The notes below the pieces were generated by a model. The model worked only from the letters and a program-made list of their open reading frames with translations. It ran no database searches and had not been told where the DNA came from. From positions 5,713,501 to 5,777,500 of the forward strand of contig NZ_WBOF01000001.1 in assembly GCF_009569385.1 (NCBI RefSeq): DNA of 64,000 nucleotides, given 5' to 3'. Each line of letters begins with the position of its first letter. The first letter of the stretch is position 1. This stretch comes from Streptomyces kaniharaensis (GTDB taxonomy: Bacteria; Actinomycetota; Actinomycetes; Streptomycetales; Streptomycetaceae). Of the stretch, positions 59,763 through 64,000 are shown in pieces. The position numbers were made by a program, and so were the translations under genes.

Positions 59763-60854
59763 ATGGCACCGATGTCCGCCCAGTGGCCGCGCTATCTGCG
59801 GGTCGCGCCGTGGCTGCTGATCGCCGGCGGGCTGCTGTGGAACGCCCTGGACATCGTCGACTACTGGGGCGATCCGATGCTGGCGGCCGCTTCCGTGCTG
59901 GCGGGTGCGCTGCTGTCGCTGCGGGACACCGTCGCGGTCGGGGCCGCCAGCGTGGTGGGCATCCTCGTGCTGTCCGCGCGCGACGGCACGATCGGTACCA
60001 AGGACGGCTACCTGGAGCTCGTGAACACCCTGTTCGCCGCGCTGCTCGGCGTCTGGCTCAACCGGGTCATCGCCCGCCACGGGCGGCGGCTGGCGGCGGT
60101 GCGCTCGGTCGCGGAGGCCGCCCAGCGGGCCGTGCTGCCCGCGCCGCCGCCCCGGGCCGGACGGCTGTCGGTGGCCGCCTGCTACCGGGCCGCCCAGACC
60201 GAGGCTCTGATCGGCGGCGACGCCTACGCCCTGCAGGAGACCCCGTACGGGGTGCGGGTGCTGATCGCGGACGTGCGGGGCAAGGGCCTGCCGGCGGTGG
60301 CGGCGGTGTCGGTGCTGCTCGGGGCGTTCCGGGAGAACGCCTCGCGCGTGGCGGACCTGCTCGGGCTCGCCGACGCCCTGGAACAGGCGCTGGTCCGCGA
60401 GAGCGCGTACCGCGAGGAGGAGCTGCGGATGGAGAGCTTCATCACGGCGCTCCTGGTGGAGTTCACGCCCGGGCAGGACGGCCTGCACGCCCTCAGCTGC
60501 GGCCACCCCGGGCCGTACCTCCTGGACGGGGCGGGCGGCGTGCGGCGGCTGGACGCCACCGACCCCGGGCTGCCGCTCGGCATGGGCGCCCTGGGCCCGG
60601 ACCGGCCCGCGCCGGACCGGTGGCCGTTCCCGGCCGGGCACACGCTGCTGCTGGTCACCGACGGCGTGACCGAGGCCCGGGACGGTGACGGGCGGTTCTA
60701 CGACCCCGTGGTGGGGCTGGCGCCGCTGGGCCCGTTCGCGGGACCGCAGGAGGCGGTGGACGCCCTGGTCCAGGACGTCGCGGACTGGACCGGCGGGCCC
60801 CGGGACGACGACATGGCCGTCCTCGCGGTCACCCGGCCCGGCGTCCTAGGCTGA
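59763..60854 (+). CDS. PP2C/SpoIIE-type phosphatase with N-terminal membrane segments
   Basis: This 363-residue protein has two or three N-terminal membrane helices (about 12-32 and 40-66) and a PP2C-like SpoIIE domain from about 120. Metal-binding acids are in GGDAYAL, DVRGKGLPA and DGVTEARD, and the last DDDMAVLAV block is the usual terminal Asp. SpoIIE-type phosphatases activate anti-anti-sigma factors. No anti-sigma kinase or antagonist gene is adjacent. The first of two start candidates is a GTG at 59754; ATG 59763 is chosen. Confidence 0.87.
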   Translation: MAPMSAQWPRYLRVAPWLLIAGGLLWNALDIVDYWGDPMLAAASVLAGALLSLRDTVAVGAASVVGILVLSARDGTIGTKDGYLELVNTLFAALLGVWLNRVIARHGRRLAAVRSVAEAAQRAVLPAPPPRAGRLSVAACYRAAQTEALIGGDAYALQETPYGVRVLIADVRGKGLPAVAAVSVLLGAFRENASRVADLLGLADALEQALVRESAYREEELRMESFITALLVEFTPGQDGLHALSCGHPGPYLLDGAGGVRRLDATDPGLPLGMGALGPDRPAPDRWPFPAGHTLLLVTDGVTEARDGDGRFYDPVVGLAPLGPFAGPQEAVDALVQDVADWTGGPRDDDMAVLAVTRPGVLG

Positions 60855-60858
60855 CCGC

Positions 60859-61737
60859 ATGGGTGCGCCCGCGACGCTCGACGACGGCACGGCAGCCGAT
60901 GCGGCCGGCCTGGAGACGCTCGTGCGGCTGCTGGCCGGGCGGGGCGTCGTGGTGCTCAGCGGAGCCGGCCTGTCCACGGAGTCGGGCATCCCCGACTACC
61001 GGGGCGTCACCGGCAGCCGGCGCCGCGGCTCGCCGATGACGTACCAGGAGTTCACGGGCAGTGAGGCGGCCCGCCGGCGGTACTGGGCGCGCAGCCACGC
61101 CGGCTGGCGCGCGATCGCCCGGGCCGAGCCCAACGCCGGGCACCGCGCCGTCGAGCAGCTGCGGCGCTCGGGCCACGTGTCGGCGGTGATCACCCAGAAC
61201 GTGGACGGACTGCACCGGGCGGCCGGCACGCGCACGGCCGTGGAACTGCACGGCGGCCTCCACCGGGTGGTCTGCCTGGCGTGCCGGCGCATCAGCACGC
61301 GCGAGGAGCTGGACCGGCGCCTGGAGGCGCTGAACGGCGGCTTCCGGCACGGTCCGGCCCCGGTCAACCCCGACGGCGACGCGGAGCTGCCGCAGGAGCT
61401 GGTGGACGGCTTCCGGGTCGCTCCCTGCGCCGCGTGCGGCGGCGTCCTCAAGCCCGACGTGGTCTTCTTCGGCGAGAGCGTGCCCAGGCCCCGCGTCGAG
61501 CGCTGCTTCGAGCTGGTCGACGCCGGGCAGGCCCTGGTGGTCCTCGGCTCGTCGCTGACGGTCATGTCGGGCCTGCGTTTCGTCCGTCACGCCGCTCGCG
61601 CGGGTACGCCCGTGGCGATCGTCAACCAAGGTGCCACCCGCGGGGACGCGCTGGCCGCGGCCAAGGTCGGTCGGCCCCTGGGCGCCGTCCTGACCGAGGT
61701 GGCCCGGCGGGTCAGGGAGGCGGCGCCGACGGCCTGA
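60859..61737 (+). CDS. Sirtuin (NAD-dependent protein deacylase)
   Basis: This 292-residue protein has GAGLSTESGIPDYRG (NAD loop), TQNVDGLH (active site) with the catalytic His in LHGG, and a zinc site with CLAC and CAAC. Sirtuins remove acyl groups from lysine using NAD. The ATG at 60859 lies six bases after TAGGCT, so the message may be leaderless; the start is also four bases after the upstream stop. Confidence 0.92.
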   Translation: MGAPATLDDGTAADAAGLETLVRLLAGRGVVVLSGAGLSTESGIPDYRGVTGSRRRGSPMTYQEFTGSEAARRRYWARSHAGWRAIARAEPNAGHRAVEQLRRSGHVSAVITQNVDGLHRAAGTRTAVELHGGLHRVVCLACRRISTREELDRRLEALNGGFRHGPAPVNPDGDAELPQELVDGFRVAPCAACGGVLKPDVVFFGESVPRPRVERCFELVDAGQALVVLGSSLTVMSGLRFVRHAARAGTPVAIVNQGATRGDALAAAKVGRPLGAVLTEVARRVREAAPTA

Positions 61738-61859
61738 CGTTACAGGCCCGCGTAGAGCCCCTCGCACAGCCGCCGAGGGTGCCGATCACGTCGGGTGTGC
61801 CGTCGGGGACCCAGGGGCTGCCGCCGGTGCTGCTTGCGCGGCGGAGGGTTCTCGCGTCG

Positions 61860-62363
61860 TCACGCGTAGAGCGCGATGCGCGGCTCGATCGTCCCGTGGG
61901 CGGCCTTGATGACCGTGATCCGGTAGTGCTGGGTGAGCGTGTGGTGGCTGTGGAGGACGAGCTTCGCCGGGATGAGGCTGGTGAACAGGGTGCCGGTCTG
62001 GCTGGCGAGCGGCACGACGTGCCAGCGCCCGTCGGTTCCCAGCCGTTCGAGCCTGATGTCCGACGGATCGAGGAAGGGGCCCTTGGCGGGTGACTCGATG
62101 AGGATCTGCGGTGCGATGGTCCGGTCCGCCGACGAGTTGTTGCGATAGGTGACGGTGAACCTGTGTGCCGCGTGGTCGGTCGGCAGCGGACGGCTGTGCA
62201 GGTTCACGAAGCCGACCGGTGCGGCGCTCGACGATGTCACCAGCGGGGCGGAGGCCACGGAGGCGGCCGCCTGCGTGGGCGAGGTGAGCGCGGCGGTCGG
62301 CAGGGCGGCGAGGGCGATGGCGGTCAGGACCAGGGCCCGGCGAGGGATCGTCCTGGTGGGCAT
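61860..62363 (-). CDS. Small secreted protein of unknown function
   Basis: This 167-residue protein has a signal peptide (RRALVLTAIALAALPTAALTSPTQAAA). The mature part is beta-rich (HRFTVTYRNNSSADRTIAPQILIES). The family is not recognised. An AGGAGGC site lies near its ATG. Confidence 0.7.
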   Translation of the reverse strand: MPTRTIPRRALVLTAIALAALPTAALTSPTQAAASVASAPLVTSSSAAPVGFVNLHSRPLPTDHAAHRFTVTYRNNSSADRTIAPQILIESPAKGPFLDPSDIRLERLGTDGRWHVVPLASQTGTLFTSLIPAKLVLHSHHTLTQHYRITVIKAAHGTIEPRIALYA

Positions 62364-62563
62364 AGACGCCTCCTTCGGTCGTCGACGGCGCCGCGGCGTG
62401 CATCGGCAGGGTGCGCACCGCGGCTGTACGGACCGTCGCTGTCGGGGCGGGCCGTACCCGTCCACCGTGCACCCCGACGGCGTACGGCGCATCTGGCGGT
62501 GGCCGCGATGGTCGGCGGTGGGCCGGTGACGGAAATCCGGGCCGGTACGGCGGCAGCCGGCCG

Positions 62564-64000
62564 TCACGCCCGGGACACGTCCTGCGGGAAGCGGAAGAGC
62601 CCCGCAGGGTCGTAGGTCTGCTTCACCTGGCGGAGCCGTGCCAGGTTGCTGCCGTAGTACGCCTGTGCCCAGTCGGCCAGTTGCGGGTCCGGGTAGTTCT
62701 GGTACGCCTCGCCGCTCGCGTACGGGCGCATGGTCGACCACACGTCCTGCAGCCAGGCCCGGGACTGGTCCACCGCGGGGCCCGAACCGGCGCCGGGGGA
62801 CGGGTAGTTGGCGATGTACTGGGCCATGAAGAGGGCATTGCGGTGGACGAACGCGGTGTCCCCGGGCGCCACCCGGTTCACCGCGCCGGCCAGGGCGTCG
62901 AAGGCCACCGACGCGCCGGCGCCCTGCGGCGCGGTCCGGGCGTACCGCTCGACGGAGGCCACCAGCGCCGCGATCCCCGTCGCGCTGATCGGCCGGTCGT
63001 AGAAGTCGGACCGGGCCGCGTACGACTCCCGGATCAGCCGGCCCTCGGGGGTGTGGCCGGGGAGGCTGCCGGGCAGGTGGGCGGCCGCCAGCGACCAGCC
63101 CGCGACTCCGCCCATCGCCTTCATGGTGTCCAGGTAAGGCGCCGAGTGCAGCGAGGCGGTGGCCGGCGCGACCGCCAACTTGTCGATCAGGTCGGCGAGT
63201 TCCGCCTGCGAGCCGAGGAAGTTGACCGTACTGGTGAGATTCGGCCGCCCGTCCGGCTGCGCGTCCAGGTGCAGGTTCGCCCAGAGCTGGTCGGGCGCGT
63301 CCGGCGCCCATGCCTGCCAGGCCGCCACGACCGCCGCCGCGGACGACCACGGCCAGGAGAGGAAGCCGTAGGCGCAGTTCACCGCCGGGTGGGTGCGGAA
63401 CCCGAAGGACGTCACCACGCCGAAGTTGCCTCCGCCCCCGCCGCGCAGCGCCCAGAACAGATCGGCGTCCGTGGTCGCGTCCACCTGCCGGATCAGGCCG
63501 TCCGCCGTCACCACCTGCGCGCTGGTCAGGTTGTCGCTGGTCAGCCCGTACGCGCGGCAGGTGACGCCGATGCCGCCGCCCAGGGCCAGCCCGGCCACAC
63601 CGACGCTCGGGCAGGAGCCGGCCGGTACCGTCACGCCCGTGGCGGCCAGCTCGGCGTACACGTCGATCAGCCGGGCGCCGGCCCCGACCGTGGCCGAGCC
63701 GCCGGAACCGCTGACGGTCGCCAGCCCTCCGACGTCCAGGATCAGTCCGCTGCCCGAGGACCAGCCCGTGTAGCTGTGCCCGCCGCTGCGCAGCGCGACG
63801 GGGACGGTGTACTTGCGGGCGAACGCGAGGCAGGTGGCCACGTCCTGGGCGTTCGCCGGGTAGACGACGCCGGCGGGGCGCAGGTTGTCGAACTGCGGCT
63901 GGTACAGGCGGACGGCGTCCTGGTACCGGCTGTCCTGCGGCCGGATCACGGTCCCTGCGACGTCATGTGCCAGCGCGGTCCAGTCGGCCGGGCCGGCGGT
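62564..64000 (-). CDS. Berberine-bridge-type FAD oxidoreductase (cut by right edge)
   Basis: The frame is open from the right edge to the stop at 62564 and encodes a BBE-like flavoprotein: RSGGHSYTGWSSG (the His covalently attached to FAD), GVAGLALGGGIG and YGLTSDNL, then a WALRGGGGGNFGVV block and the C-terminal YYGSNLARLRQVKQTYDP motif. The second covalent site (Cys in the usual GLxCDN) is Ser, so attachment is probably by His only. The residues before DSRYQD read ADWTALAHDVAGTVIRPQ and run on to the edge. The N-terminus (probably a signal peptide) lies beyond the window. Confidence 0.88.
   Translation of the reverse strand, partial: TAGPADWTALAHDVAGTVIRPQDSRYQDAVRLYQPQFDNLRPAGVVYPANAQDVATCLAFARKYTVPVALRSGGHSYTGWSSGSGLILDVGGLATVSGSGGSATVGAGARLIDVYAELAATGVTVPAGSCPSVGVAGLALGGGIGVTCRAYGLTSDNLTSAQVVTADGLIRQVDATTDADLFWALRGGGGGNFGVVTSFGFRTHPAVNCAYGFLSWPWSSAAAVVAAWQAWAPDAPDQLWANLHLDAQPDGRPNLTSTVNFLGSQAELADLIDKLAVAPATASLHSAPYLDTMKAMGGVAGWSLAAAHLPGSLPGHTPEGRLIRESYAARSDFYDRPISATGIAALVASVERYARTAPQGAGASVAFDALAGAVNRVAPGDTAFVHRNALFMAQYIANYPSPGAGSGPAVDQSRAWLQDVWSTMRPYASGEAYQNYPDPQLADWAQAYYGSNLARLRQVKQTYDPAGLFRFPQDVSRA

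Overview
The window is high-GC actinobacterial DNA. Its codon third positions are mostly G or C, there are many GTG and TTG starts, ATGA/GTGA gene overlaps, LAxTG-type sortase signals, several TetR regulators and apparently leaderless genes. Together these point to a streptomycete (Streptomyces or Kitasatospora), inferred from content only.

Positions about 700-26000 hold a biosynthetic gene cluster built around a reducing, dissociated (type II) polyketide or fatty-acid-like synthase. The assembly genes run rightward from 15356 to 26030: holo-ACP synthase, two hotdog-fold dehydratase-like proteins, a ketosynthase, a Cys-less ketosynthase-like protein, a 73-residue unknown, a fused ketosynthase/Cys-less-ketosynthase protein of 808 residues, a ketoreductase, an ACP with a C-terminal extension, a KAS III-like protein whose three catalytic positions are all substituted, a flavin reductase and a malonyl-CoA:ACP transacylase. 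No thioesterase, starter-activating ligase or second ACP is visible. To the left, two divergent operons share the promoter region 9346-9597. Leftward run two SnoaL-like genes, an MFS exporter, an exported tandem-SnoaL protein, two paralogous FAD monooxygenases, a CrtI-like flavoprotein, another SnoaL-like gene and a Rieske protein. Rightward run two more SnoaL-like genes and two cytochromes P450. Six genes thus supply seven SnoaL/NTF2-like domains. A TetR regulator with an SRPBCC gene sits between the tailoring and assembly arms. A GTGTATCC-type motif recurs in the intergenic regions of the cluster and may be its operator. My reading is a reduced, probably polyene, chain that is heavily oxidised and then rearranged or hydrolysed by NTF2-fold enzymes. 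The product is unknown.

Positions 26-35 kb carry a small acidic protein and a convergent ECF-like sigma factor, an ABC exporter whose ATPase gene is frameshifted, a second CrtI-like oxidoreductase, a secreted GH16-like protein, a small secreted protein, a NUDIX-like protein, a Y-family DNA polymerase and a LURP-one-like gene with a second apparent frameshift.

Positions 35-46 kb are a mosaic of small regulator/enzyme units. They include a sortase-anchored phosphoesterase behind a PHO-box-like repeat, and TetR/FAD-hydroxylase, LysR/VOC, FBP/TetR and TetR/isochorismatase-like pairs, most with readable palindromic operators.

Positions 46-55 kb encode surface or exported proteins: a sialidase-fold protein, a sortase-anchored seven-repeat FG-GAP propeller, and three IPT/TIG-repeat proteins of 3, 8 and 3 domains with no visible signal peptide. 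The last 9 kb hold a flavodoxin/LysR pair, a copper-chaperone-like protein, an MFS transporter, a PP2C-type phosphatase, a sirtuin, a secreted protein and a berberine-bridge-type flavoprotein cut by the right edge. The left edge cuts a tyrosinase gene.
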